64,000 nt of DNA from Cloeon dipterum (Eukaryota; Arthropoda; Insecta; Ephemeroptera; Baetidae): assembly GCF_949628265.1 (NCBI RefSeq), contig NC_088790.1:27966545-28030544 (forward strand), in the 5' to 3' direction. The translations under genes were made by a program, and so were the position numbers. The notes under the pieces were generated by a model. The model did no database searches. It had not been told where the DNA came from and saw nothing but the letters and a program-made list of their open reading frames with translations. Below, piece after piece: positions 34,601 through 44,657 of this stretch (its first letter is position 1; every line of letters begins with the position of its first letter).

Positions 34601-36900
34601 CACGATTTCTCTTTTTATACACTTCATTAGCTTTGCAAAAGTGTGCATGGAGCGTTAACTATGTCGTTCACAAGAATTGCGCTGCAAATTTTCATATTCT
34701 TTTCTAAAGAATCCATATATTATTTGAAAAATAAAAAAACTCTGCGTTGAAAGCAGCTAATACAGAATTTCTCACTCTGTACAAAGCCAACATAACATGA
34801 GGATGGTCGTTTGTCGCCTGGAAAAATATTCTCTAGGAAACTTTTGATATACAGCGTATATAGAGTAGAGCGGCGAGTTCCTTGAAAAGGGACTCTTAAC
34901 GTGAATATGTACAAACCATAGCACCTGCTTTTTCTTCCACTGTTCAATACGAGATGCATTTGAAAACCAACAAACTGCACAATTATAATTCTCATCTTTT
35001 TTTCCTTGCTCACCATTTCTGCGCTTTGACCGAGAGCTGTGCATTTTAATTAAAGCCGAAGGTCTGCACCTAATTCAGAATAAGAAGCAACATTTCGCTG
35101 CCGACCCTCAGTGTAACACGTTTTTGCACTTGACGTGTTTTAACAGGTTACGCAAACCTCTCGTATACCGGTGGAGGTTAATTGCTCGTCCGGGGTAATG
35201 TAAATTTGCGAGTGGTCAAGTAGCTTTGTAATAAGGAAGTAAGTGCATTACTCAGCAGCTTCTGGGGCCAATCCACTTTGCATTGTTTGCCGAAACACTC
35301 CTCTCTACTCGGGCTAATAGGTGTATTCTCGAGACACCGCGCGGCCTGAATGGTTTTTTCCCTAACTATAGGGGAAAATTGGGGGAGCAGAGACTGCTGC
35401 TCATAATCAGCTTGCTGCTTTCAAATTTCATAACTTATTTTATTAACTGTGATTTATTTAAAATCTGAAACTAATGCTATTGACGAAAGGTAAAATAATA
35501 AATATAAACATCACAGTTCAGGAAATCTCATGCATACTTAATTTTCATGAATGATAAATAAAAAACACTTCTACTTTGTGGCTGACTGAGTGAGTGAGAG
35601 AAGTGAAATTCAATTTAAGTTATCATGAATCCCCTCGCATGAAATGAAAAGGGCAGTGAATTTTAGATCTATTTTTTTTTGGCAAAACACTCGGTTGTAG
35701 ACGATTTTGCACAGTTAAGCAATGCAATCACATAATCTCACGTTTTTATAATATTTTAAAAGAGCAAGAGGTTTTATTTTCTTGAAGAATAATTATATTT
35801 CTCTATAGAGGACCAGCTAAGGTATATTTTTTTAATGTGAACAGCATGTGTGAGTCTTTTTACCATAAATAAATAGTAAAAATAAGCGAAAGAACCTCCC
35901 AATTGAGTACGATGTCTCAACACTCTTCAAGAATTGATCGATTGAGCACGACGCCGTGCTAAATTTATTATTTACTAAATTTCTCACCCAAGGAATCGAA
36001 GTTATTAAATTCGCAATGTAACTTATTTTTCGTGCAGGCTGGAAATTTCACGATTCTTAGTCATTATTTAATGCCTCTATTTTAAATGTAACATGACGAG
36101 AGTCTGCATGTTTTTGCAACTCTCAACTAAAATTTGAAGCCTGACTGATTGTGAGTAAAATGAGTAAATAAACCATTTCTACGCTTCTTAGCTTTTAAAG
36201 TTATGTAACTAAAATGTGGCAAACCAATTTCATGACGATCTGCTTGATACAAATTTTTAAATTGATTTAAAGAGGAATGATACCGCAAAAGCCTGGAAAA
36301 TGCTTGTTGCCAATGCATAAACTCGTCCCTTAGGTTTCAGTTAAAGCTTAAATTGACCTAAGAAGCAGTGTAATTTTTTGAGAAAATTGGCTTGAAAGTT
36401 ACAGTGCTTTTCAAATGGTAATGGCTGTCTCCTTACTTGAAATCCGATTTTATTTCAAAACCGAGAGTTTCCCCAATAAGTGGCATACACTGTTGGACAG
36501 ATCTCGACGAGAGGAATCGGAATATGCCAAGAAAATATGTTCGAGCACTGTAAATTTCGGAGAAAATTGGCAAAATTTGAATTTTTAGTGTACAAAGGTC
36601 CTTTTTTAGTTTTGAAAATTGTTGATCAAATTGTTTATCGATCAATTGCTTATGGCATCCAACAAATCAAATTATTTTAAATTGTTCCACAATTCATTGT
36701 TCTACACCGACTAGTCTTAACCATGCTTCTCTTTTGACCTCTGCTGCTACAGAATATTCGAAGATATCAAATAAATCTATCATCAAAAAGCAAAAATCTG
36801 ACTAAATTTACGGATTAGCCATGAACCGACAATTTCAAGGTGAAATGAGAAAAAATAAATGTATATATTAACAAAAAATTATGCGTGCTCCTCTTACCAT
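16688..36900 (-). CDS. Neuropeptide precursor with up to three peptide copies
   Basis: Exon 1 ends with the start codon itself (ATG at 36900-36898, then donor GTAAGA). Exon 2 (21706-21580) supplies the signal peptide KWCAWIVVWPALVSLVICEV; exon 3 (18060-17867 or to the stop at 17849) has copy 1, between EKR and RKR: ARGFHEDIFDHDYGSFSPM; exon 4 (16939-16688) has copies 2 and 3, GFHGDTFSSGFGDFWTM and GFYGDTFTNGFGDFWTV, each after KRRPEMDS and before RKR or RKK. With the weak exon-3 donor the CDS is 576 nt (191 residues); reading through gives a shorter precursor with one copy ending in KVLLRL. Prohormone convertase cleavage at dibasic sites is expected. EMDSSGF recalls orcokinin (EIDRSGF), but the rest does not fit; I do not recognise the family. 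No C-terminal Gly for amidation is present. Confidence 0.75.
17031..17287 (+). mobile_element. hAT-type MITE (CAGCGGGG family), copy 2
   Basis: 257 bp with ends CAGCGGGGGCCAGAT and ATCTGGACCCCGCTG; flanks ATTTAATC and GTTTAATC match at 7 of 8. It lies in the intron between neuropeptide exons 3 and 4. Confidence 0.8.
17288..17848. other. Rest of the neuropeptide exon 3-4 intron
   Basis: AT-rich intron sequence between the MITE and the stop codon of the long exon-3 form. No feature seen. Confidence 0.5.
18061..21579. other. Neuropeptide intron 2
   Basis: 3.5 kb intron. CpG-rich patch at about 18480-18960 with no coherent protein on either strand. Region 20050-20395 has two perfect short hairpins (GTGCAA/TTGCAC at 20054-20069; ACGGACA/TGTCCGT at about 20371-20395) in sequence of higher GC than its surroundings. 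The remainder is AT-rich and featureless to me. Confidence 0.4.
21728..22130 (+). mobile_element. TTAA-target element, copy 2 (ends eroded)
   Basis: Shares the central block (CTCGTCGAGATCTGTCCAAC, CCACTTATTG, GGAGACAGCCATTACCATTT) with the complete copies. It starts about 20 bases upstream of the acceptor of the neuropeptide signal-peptide exon. Confidence 0.75.
22131..25316. other. Neuropeptide intron 1, left part
   Basis: Mostly AT-rich. A CpG-rich patch at about 24840-25190 is open on both strands without recognisable protein, more like base-composition effects or a regulatory island than a gene. Confidence 0.35.
25317..25547 (-). mobile_element. hAT-type MITE (CAGCGGGG family), copy 3
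   Basis: 231 bp, opposite orientation to the other copies; ends CAGCGGGGTCCAGAT and ATCTGGACCCCGATG (one end mutated). Flanks TTAATTAC and TTGATTAC match at 7 of 8. Confidence 0.8.
25556..26333. other. AT-rich intron stretch
   Basis: Nothing recognised between the two hAT-type elements in neuropeptide intron 1. Confidence 0.4.
26342..26723. mobile_element. hAT-type MITE with CAGGGTT ends
   Basis: 382 bp, ends CAGGGTTTGCC and GCGAACCCTG, flanked by a perfect 8-bp duplication GAAGATAG (26334-26341 and 26724-26731). CAGGG ends with 8-bp duplications are diagnostic of hAT. Interior is rich in short AAAAACCCGC/GCGGGTTT motifs; no transposase. Confidence 0.85.
26732..27989. other. Intron stretch with CpG-rich patch
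   Basis: A CpG-rich block at about 27030-27420 carries open frames on both strands without domain features; possible regulatory island. The rest is AT-rich. Confidence 0.35.
27990..28412 (+). mobile_element. TTAA-target element, copy 3
   Basis: Full-length homology to the TTAA family up to CCAGGCTTTTCCAGTATCAA; the right TTAA end is replaced by a piece of the foldback element. Confidence 0.75.
28414..28530. repeat. Foldback MITE, copy 2 (truncated)
   Basis: Matches the foldback family from GCGCATCGTTCAACAAACACCC to TTGGTTGTTGAAAGTT, then degenerates (CTGCCAGGGAG). It abuts the TTAA element directly. Confidence 0.65.
28531..31914. other. Neuropeptide intron 1, middle part
   Basis: CpG-rich patch at about 29000-29440 is open on both strands, without domains; another smaller one near 31080-31230. 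Otherwise AT-rich. No gene, RNA or repeat could be supported. Confidence 0.35.
31915..32318 (+). mobile_element. TTAA-target element, copy 4
   Basis: Homologous to the family from GTGGAATGATGCAGGGCAAC to CATTTTCCAGGCTTTAAGCC; right end truncated. Confidence 0.75.
33237..33514 (+). mobile_element. hAT-type MITE (CAGCGGGG family), copy 4
   Basis: 278 bp with ends CAGCGGGGGCCAGAT and ATCTGGCCCCCGCTG. Flanked by a perfect 8-bp duplication ATTCTACT (33229-33236, 33515-33522), which fixes the element limits for the whole family. Confidence 0.9.
33523..36266. other. Neuropeptide intron 1, right part
   Basis: AT-rich; no open frame with gene-like features, no repeat recognised. Confidence 0.35.
36271..36690 (-). 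mobile_element. TTAA-target element, copy 5
   Basis: Left end TTAA (36267-36270) plus AGAGGAATGATACC; homologous along its length; right end degenerate at about 36690, some 200 bases from the neuropeptide exon 1. Confidence 0.75.
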
Positions 36901-37034
36901 TCTGGAATGTCTGTCAGAGGCGTGTGAGAGAGTGAGAGACGGGCGAGAAGAGAGCTCTCGGGCCGTGCGGCTGCTCTGGCGAGGGTGTGTGGCGTTAGTG
37001 GAGCCACTCGTGCCGCACGAGCCCTTTTAAAGGG
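36898..37034 (-). promoter_or_regulatory. Neuropeptide gene exon 1 and likely core promoter
   Basis: A TATA-like TTTAAAAGG on the minus strand (about 37024-37032) lies about 125 bases before the ATG/donor junction at 36898. The interval is GC-rich, unlike its AT-rich surroundings. Inferred 5'UTR with only the ATG as coding sequence. Confidence 0.5.
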
Positions 37035-37040
37035 TGACGC

Positions 37041-39710
37041 GCCCCCGCAACCCCTTCCAGCACGGGAGGCAAGAGCCACCCTTTCATAAATTTAATTCGC
37101 GCAGACACAACCTCCAGACCGACGATTGCAATCGCGGACCACGGCTGCCACGAACGCTTCATACTTCCCTGTCACTGCGGACGCGAAGCCTGATGACACA
37201 AGCAATAAGGGTTTGAATGTGGTCGTGTTTATTTTATCGAATGCCACATTAGTCGTTTAATTAAATTATTCAAATTCATTGAAGCATTCACTCAAGCTTA
37301 ATTACAAAACATAACTGCAAAAATATGTTGTAAGCGTTTGTGTAGATTTAAATATTCTAAAAAATATTAAAATCAGCAAATTTTTATTTAAAAATGGGGT
37401 TATTTGTAATTGTTGGCTTTCTGGCCTAAATAAATTAACCGATTATTTTAGATTCCTAAAATTGAAATAAAAAAATGGTTGATAAAATATTATACCTGCT
37501 TTTTCACTACCTTATAAATTGGTATGTGACAAAATGGTGCGCACAAGAATTGAATTTTCGCGGCTTAAAATCCTTGAAAGGTTTTTTCACATAAATGAGC
37601 CCCAAAAGTCCAACACTTTTGGTTGGTATACCAAAATTATAAATAGAAAGTAAGTTAAAATAAACATTCGGGTATTAATTTCGTGTAATTATTTCCCAAA
37701 ATTATTTAGAATTGAAAATAAATACATTCCCATAAGGCATATGTCTCCTCTCAATAGTTACGTGACGAAATCTAAATTCGGAATGCGTGAATTGTTGTGA
37801 TATTCTCGCTGTGAATAATGAAGTTCACGAGAGAAGAGTCTAGCTTTCAATTTTGCTGCTACTTCTGCTCTTTGTGCGACCACCAACACCGAAAATAGAT
37901 TTTCGCACAATTCGCGCGTCATGAGAACGGTGAGTAATAATAAAATGCAAAGCCCTCTCGCTAGCTCTGCCGCGTCGGCAGAGGCGAGCGTTTTCCAAAA
38001 ACGAGCAAGAATTCCTTTTGAGTAAGAACGTGCGAGCAGTAATTCTTTGGTTTACGACTCATCTCGGTTTCCTCGGTGGTCACTTTTACAAACAAAAGCA
38101 GCTAAAATTTTAATGTGCCACCCGATGAATATTTTAGAACTGTAAGGTGAGCCCGGCAAAAACGCTTGTCGGTTCCAATTGTGGATACAAACAAGGAGAA
38201 TAAATTGCAAATGTTTATAATGGGTGTCAGTGATTCCTAATTTGATTAATTAACGTTATTTTGACGTTTCCAGAAAAATTCTGATGTCTGTTGCTATGAT
38301 TTTGATAATATTCTGATTAATACGAATGGTGGTAGCGAATTCAACACAAGTTAAAATTAACTGTTCAAACCTGCCGCTTTAATTCTACATTATTAGTATC
38401 AGAAATACATTTTCAAGTAACAGTTTGACCTGTTTTTAGACATTAAATTAATTAAACAAAGGCATTACTTAAATATTGTTTAATTTAGTAGAGTAATTAA
38501 TTTGTAAATTTAAAATAAAAATCTTTTTTGTGATGTTGGACTGCTCATAGATATTTTTAAACTCGTTTGGGCCTAAATGCAGAGAAGTTATAGGATCAAC
38601 CTAGTATATACAGGGCTTAAAAATCCATTAGCCTACACCAACGAAATTCAAACGTGTTGGTTAGCCGATGGCTTTAATGTCCAATGCAGGAATCAGTTAT
38701 TTTTCTATTGGCGGAAAGCTCTAATGCTTTGATCGGTGCGTTTTACGATTTATAGGTTTGCGGTCGTTGAGTGGACACATATTGAAAGCCGTCCATTTGC
38801 ACACATAACATTCACCGCGAATGCTTTTATTGTTAATATATGAACAACTAAAATTCTATTCACTGCGTAGCTGCCAACGAGGGCTCGTTTTCCTTAACTT
38901 TTAAATTAGCATACACGCTTCTGCAAACAAGAGGATGCCGAGCCCAATCAAGAGAAAGTCACTAAATTTAGCAATGTGTTGCCGATGGTGCGGTTATTGC
39001 GTCAGAAGCAGAAGCTGGGCCTCAAGCGAGTTTTCTTCCAGCCACTTTTTGATTACGGCGCGGCAGGCTCAAGTTGCACACAGAGGGGAGCAAAAGATAT
39101 TAAACGGTGCGGTGCATCGTCGGGGCTAGATATCTACTATATGGTAGTTTTTGTTCATTCAGCCCGCCGGGGGGAGCAGCATGGCACACGGACCTGCGAA
39201 CCAATTGGGCGGCGCTCAAAAAACACAGCTAAAATGTGCGGTGGGTGGATCTAATGCATGTTTGCCCGGCCGGGAAAAATTCACTGCTCGCGATCCATTT
39301 GGGAAAGGTGGAAATAAATTGCAGCGAAAGTCATCTGTCAGAGGAGGAACAGGTTGCTCCGCTCTCGCCTTTTTGCCGGCTGACCGCGCGAAAGAAAAAA
39401 TAAAACTCTCGAGGGGGCTCGCTTTTTGCAATAATAAATTGTATCTTTATTATTTTTGGCTTTATTACTTTTATCATGTGTACAGTTCTTGTTGTAAGTT
39501 GTTGGATCTTACCGTCGATATTAGTTTAGTCTCGCCTGCCCCGAGTTCTTGGTTGTTGGACGATATACAAGATGTTGTTTTGATGTTAAACGTTTGTTGT
39601 TCATGTTGTTGGTGTTTTGTTTCGTAAAGATGTTTCATTTAAACATATATATTTATGTTGTTTGGCTGGAAGTTAGATGTTGTTGCGTTTTCTGATGAAT
39701 GGTGACGAAT
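37041..39710. other. Between neuropeptide promoter and Mlc2 3' end
   Basis: AT-rich with GC-richer patches near 37850-38060 and 38930-39400. Open frames in the latter are on both strands and lack domains. Candidate polyadenylation signals for Mlc2 (AATAAA, minus strand) lie near 39447 and 39461. Confidence 0.35.
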
Positions 39711-41928
39711 TTACGCCTCCTCTCCTCCTTCCTCCTCGCCGGAGGCGGTGAGCACGGCGATCAGCTTGCCGGTGTCGATGAAACCGGCGTCGTCGATTTC
39801 AAAGTTGTCGAAAGCGTCATCGACCTCCTGGGCGGAGAACTTGTCTCCCCAGGTCATCAGAGCGTATCTGAACCTGTGAACGAGACAGAGGAAAACATTT
39901 AGCTCAAGAAAATATTATTATCCTTAATAGAAATAGAATTGGATCTGGATTTTTCTTGCACCACTTTTGGTCACGACTAATTTTAGAATGAAACCGTTCG
40001 CTTACTTCTCGCTGTCGATCTTGCCGTTCTCATCGAAGGTCTTGAAGGCATTGATGACGACGTCGTCCTCATCAGAGCCACCGGACATGCGGTTGGCGAA
40101 AAGGGTGAGCAGCTGGGTGAAGTTGATGGGGCCGGAGGCCTCGTTGACCATGGCGTCCAACTCCTTCTCAGCCACCAGGCGACCCAGGGAGTCGAAGGTG
40201 GCGCGCAGGTCGTTCTTGCTCAGGATGCCGTCCTTGTCGCAGTCCATCATCTGGAAGCCTTCCTTGAACTCGGCCACCTGCTTCTGGCTGAACATGGAGA
40301 AGACATTGGAGCCAGAGCGCTTGGCAGCCTTCTTGGAGCCGCGGCTGGCGCGAGCGGGCTCAGCAGCCGGCGCTGGAGCCGGTGCTGGTTCGGGCTCGGG
40401 GGCGGGGGCGGGAGCGGGCGCCTCCTCCTTGGTGGACTTCTTCTTCTTCTTCTTTTCCTTGTCCGCCTGCCAAACGCAAACACGGTTTAATTAGTAATGC
40501 GACCGAGCTATGAAACTGGACACGATATGTGTTGTGTTGTGGGAAGTGTGAATGCCGGGAATGCTTTTTGACTTTTACTTGTATTATTTTTGAAACGTGA
40601 TCCAGACCTTTCCGCGTAGTAACAAGGAGCTACGAGGGAAAGGAGAATTCTTACGTCACCCTCGTTAGTTCTCTCTTGCAATTCTTTTAACTATCCTCAC
40701 GTTTTAATTAAAGGAAGGCTATTCATACTTTATCAACGATGGGTTAACCGGATTTTTTATTTTCAACCTTGATTGACCCCCATAAAATTTGGCATTCTTA
40801 TTAATTATTTTAAATTAAGTAAAAATAACAATGGATCATGTTTTAAAACTATTTAATACTCCACAAATAAATAATAGCAGTTTTTGCATTTTATTTTGAG
40901 CCATCCATTCCTTAATTTGTTGTTAAATTCTAGTTTATATTAAATCAACCTTTTCCTTTGATAAGGAACTAGTGTGTAAAATTAAAATAACTTGCCATCA
41001 AAGAAAGTTTTAATTAATAAAACAAAGAACTGAACTCGCTTGAGGCAACTGACTGTACAAGAAGCAGAAAATTTCTCTGAATTCAATATTCAGTGAGCGT
41101 TTTCAAAGTCAGCGTGCCTCACTGCATTCCTCAGGCCAAGAAAACAAGCGGCAGAAGAAAATCCCCACTTTTTTCTTCAGCTGAGCGGCGGAGATTTATT
41201 TTTAGATTAGACGTTCCCGACAGTAAATCCGAGCAGCGAGCAAGCCGGCAAAAACAGTCCGTATCAGTATTAAATAACATTTCTGTCTGATCCGATAAAA
41301 CTGGCATCTTGCCCCAAAATAAATAAGAAAATAGCATCGCCTCCAAAACTTACGGGGGGCCCTCGATAATCTTTGAAAATAAAATTACTCTGAATTTATT
41401 TCATCGGTTAACTAATTAACTGCGTAGTTAAACTAATATCCCGAAATCCAATCACTTTTGTTCGCGGTGGAGGGGCGCGGACACTCGAGCCGGCGGACCT
41501 TGTAAGGGGGTGCTAAAAAAAGCCGCGGCCCTCGAAATAGCAGACTGGCCTCTCGCGGGCTATTTGCGTCCTCTGTGTCGCTGCTCGGCTCGGATAGGAA
41601 GCACAGAATCGTTGCGACACTCACACTGCACTTTCTTCGCCGCTTTTCCGAGCCATTGCGGTGTAAAAATTGCTAACTAAGACAGAGCCAGCAAGAGAGA
41701 AAGAGAAACTTGCGCGGATAGGCCACCTGTGGCGCTCAACTGGCGGGCGCGTTGCCTAACTCTCGAGCAATTTGCAAATCGCCCCGCGAAGCAGTAACAA
41801 CTTAAGCAAAAGTCCAGCAGAGTCGAAAGTAAAATCCGAAGGGGGATAGAAACTGTCCGAAATTCAAAGCGAAAGGGAGACAATGTCTCTTGGTGATGTC
41901 GGGTTCGGGGTTCGGGTTCACTCACCAT
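39711..41928 (-). CDS. Mlc2: Myosin regulatory light chain 2, muscle
   Basis: Three exons: the ATG alone ends exon 1 (41928-41926, then donor GTGAGT); exon 2 is 40466-40006; exon 3 is 39873-39711 (TAA). 627 nt, 208 residues. After a Lys-rich start (ADKEKKKKKKSTKEE) comes a Pro/Ala/Glu-rich extension (APAPAPEPEPAPAPAP), as in insect flight-muscle light chains. The EF-hand part begins FSQKQVAEFKEGFQMMD; loop 1 (DCDKDGILSKND) keeps its calcium ligands. The C-terminal lobe ends DDAGFIDTGKLIAVLTASG followed by an acidic tail. It binds the myosin heavy-chain neck and regulates contraction. The kinase site reads RSGSNVF, where Drosophila has RATSNVF, so one of the two phosphorylatable residues is replaced by Gly while the neighbouring Ser position is kept. 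Confidence 0.95.
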
Positions 41929-42077
41929 TGCTGATGTTTTCGGGGCCGAGTGCGAGAATCAAGTGGTGGGTCCGCCGAGCGCTGTCCCACTGCCGACTCC
42001 TTTTGACGCCCGCCCCTAGCTAAGCTCGCGGCCGACCCCTCCGCCGCCCCCCGCGGCCCCCCGCCGGCCCCGACGCA

Positions 42078-42092
42078 CGCCTTATTTAGATC
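42078..42092 (-). promoter_or_regulatory. TATA-like box upstream of Mlc2
   Basis: Minus-strand CTAAATAAGG lies about 150 bases before the Mlc2 ATG, in otherwise very GC-rich sequence; a plausible core promoter. Confidence 0.45.
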
Positions 42093-42669
42093 CTTCGATT
42101 CTCGCTCTTCTTGTCCTGCCGCTGTCGCACGCGCTCACCAAACAAAATCAATCCCTCCCCGTTACACACCTTTTGCTCCCTGCGCGTCTTGATCTGCACG
42201 CACACACACACACGCACCTTTTTTTCTCTCATTTCATCCGATTTATACGCGCCCCTCGGATCGCCGCCGCCGCTGCTAATCCTGCTTAATTAGCGTGCGT
42301 CAGTGCGTTTCCATCTCTGTGCGATTTCCATCGCGCGCGCGATATTTTTCGGAGCTCGGCCAATTATGAATTTCGCGTGGAAATATTAATGGCCTGTGAA
42401 CTGTGAACAAGGAGCCCCATTCAAGTCCAGTCAACCTGCAAAATGGAGTGTAAATAGAAAAAAAGGCCCCGATGGTTAAAATTATAAACACATTTTCATC
42501 CCTTAAAATTCAAACACTGTGTTTAAATTAATTTATTAAAACGAAATGAGTGATAATTATTTATTGGCATAATGTGTAAGTCATCCTATGTCATGTTTGT
42601 GACTTTCTTGGATAAATAAACTGAATTGATTGTTGGACTTCTTGCTAGCTTGAAACAGGCTTAAACTAT
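42093..42669. other. Upstream of Mlc2
   Basis: GC-rich up to about 42360 with a CA run near 42201, then AT-rich. Likely Mlc2 regulatory DNA; no gene seen. Confidence 0.4.
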
Positions 42670-42673
42670 AATT

Positions 42674-42813
42674 CGTCCTGGTCCCGGTAAAATTGCGCAA
42701 CGTTCAACAAACACCCAAATTTTCATAATCAAATTGATTGTTGCCCTTTTCTTGCAACAAGGAAATTCGCGTCTGGTTGTTGAAAGTTGCGCAATTTTTC
42801 CGCTACCAGGACG
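42674..42813. repeat. Foldback MITE, copy 3 (complete)
   Basis: 140 bp, ends CGTCCTGGTCCCGG and CTACCAGGACG; long internal complementarity. Flanked by AATT on both sides (42670-42673, 42814-42817). Confidence 0.8.
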
Positions 42814-42817
42814 AATT

Positions 42818-44262
42818 GTTGTTTTCACGTTTCAAAAATTGCCATTATAGCTGGTTCATTTATCACACAATCGACAAAAAATACAGTCTTCTGTTGCTTC
42901 TGAATGGTGGTTCTTGTTTTTACACAGACTATCAAGGAAGTTATTCAAAGCGAATTCTCGTAAAAATTTGTCGATTATCATTGAAATTCTGTTTCCAAAT
43001 TTTTATTAAATTAATTAATTGTATGATAAGACTCCAGCTTAAATTTTCTATAAATTTATTATAGTTCACAGACTCACACATGCAATAAAAAATTTGTGCC
43101 TCACGACACTGACAATAAAACAAAATTACATGTTTTAATTTACTCACTACTCACAGTAACATGTTCTCGCCTGTCTTGGAAAATACACTGAAACGTCTAA
43201 AATAACAATCTCCGCGGTTAGTATAAAATAAAGTTTTGTAAAGTTTCTTATCTTAAAAAGTGAATTTCTAACCTCAAAAATGCTGCCAGAGTTACCATTT
43301 CCTAAAATTTCAGGATTATTCACTTTTACATTCATTTTTTTCCGTTGAAACGAGCTGCTCAGAATTTTTTTAGTCTATTTTATTTATTAATTTCAAAGAT
43401 CCAGCTGCATTATTCCAGCACTCGTGTAATTCTGCGAGTTTTGGGGGTGGCCAAGAAAATTCGCGATGCCTCCTCAAGGTTTACGAACAAAATTAATAAC
43501 CGCGTTACCTTGAATCGCAGCTGACCTCTATACTTGTTGCCAAAATTTCGACGTCGACTTTTGGCTCTGCTTCCGTAAAAATTTGTGCCTTGTGAAAGTT
43601 CAAATGGCTTATTGTCGATTAATCAGCTTGTGAAAATCTGTCCTTAAAGTGGAAAAATCAGTAAAATTCTTTAATGATGATGAAATAATCGAAAGTGTTT
43701 ATTCACCGGTCAACACTTTTGCATTGTCAGATCTTCTTAAAACACAGCCTGTTTCAGAGCAAACCAGCATCGACTTGTATATAATTGTGTGCTGTTTAAT
43801 TTTAAGTGTGACTCACTCTTTTAATAGACATTCGTCCCGCTATCCTTTGTTTATTTATTTATTTTAATTTATCTTTCGATTGCCACACGAAATGGGAATA
43901 GAATCGAACTCTCTAGTTTAATTGATTCAAAATCCAGTCTTGCCCTTGGTTTCAACATAATATTTAATTATACTGTTTTAAAGTAAATTCCTACTGATAT
44001 TACTTAGAATATTGTAAAATGTAGCATAATTTTTACTAGGAATCAATTAATTATGTATTTAGTGTGGTGCTTGACAACGCACATTTATTTTTTTCGTGCA
44101 GTTTCTGCCTGTCCGTGCATCTAGCTTAAATACAAATTTCTCGTTGGAAGTTGGAGCATGTGAAATAAACCAAAAATTCTGTAGTAATTTGAGTTTGAAT
44201 AAAAATGGAGGCTACATCGGAGAAATTGAATTATTGTTTAGCATTTATCCTGGAGCTTTGTT
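42818..44262. other. AT-rich intergenic stretch
   Basis: No gene, RNA or repeat recognised. Confidence 0.35.
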
Positions 44263-44266
44263 TTAA

Positions 44267-44657
44267 AGAGGAATAATTATACTGCTAAAGCCTGGAAAAT
44301 GCTTGTTGCCAATGCATAAACTCGTCCCTTAGGATTCAGTTAAAGCCTAAATTGATTTAAGAAGCACTCTAATTTTTTGAGAAAATTGGCTGGAAAGTTA
44401 GCGTGCTTTTCAAATGGTAATGGCTGTCTCCTTACTTGAAATCCGATTTAATTTCAAAACCAAGAGTTTCCCCAATAAGTGGCATACACAATTGGACAGA
44501 TCTCGACGAGAGGAATCGGAATATGCCAAGAAAATATGTTCAAGCACTCTAAATTTTAGAGAAAATTGGCAAAGTTTGAATTTATACCGTAGGAAAGTCC
44601 TTTTTTTATTAATTGTAATTGTTGAACGAATTGTTTATCGATCAACTGTTTATGGCA
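44267..44657 (-). mobile_element. TTAA-target element, copy 6 (right end lost)
   Basis: Left TTAA at 44263-44266 and AGAGGAATAATTATACTGC; homology stops at about TTTATGGCAATT, next to a CpG-rich block. Confidence 0.75.

Noticed and set aside
39967-40494. 175-codon plus-strand open frame with Ala/Gly/Ser run
   Set aside because: Exact antisense of Mlc2 exon 2.
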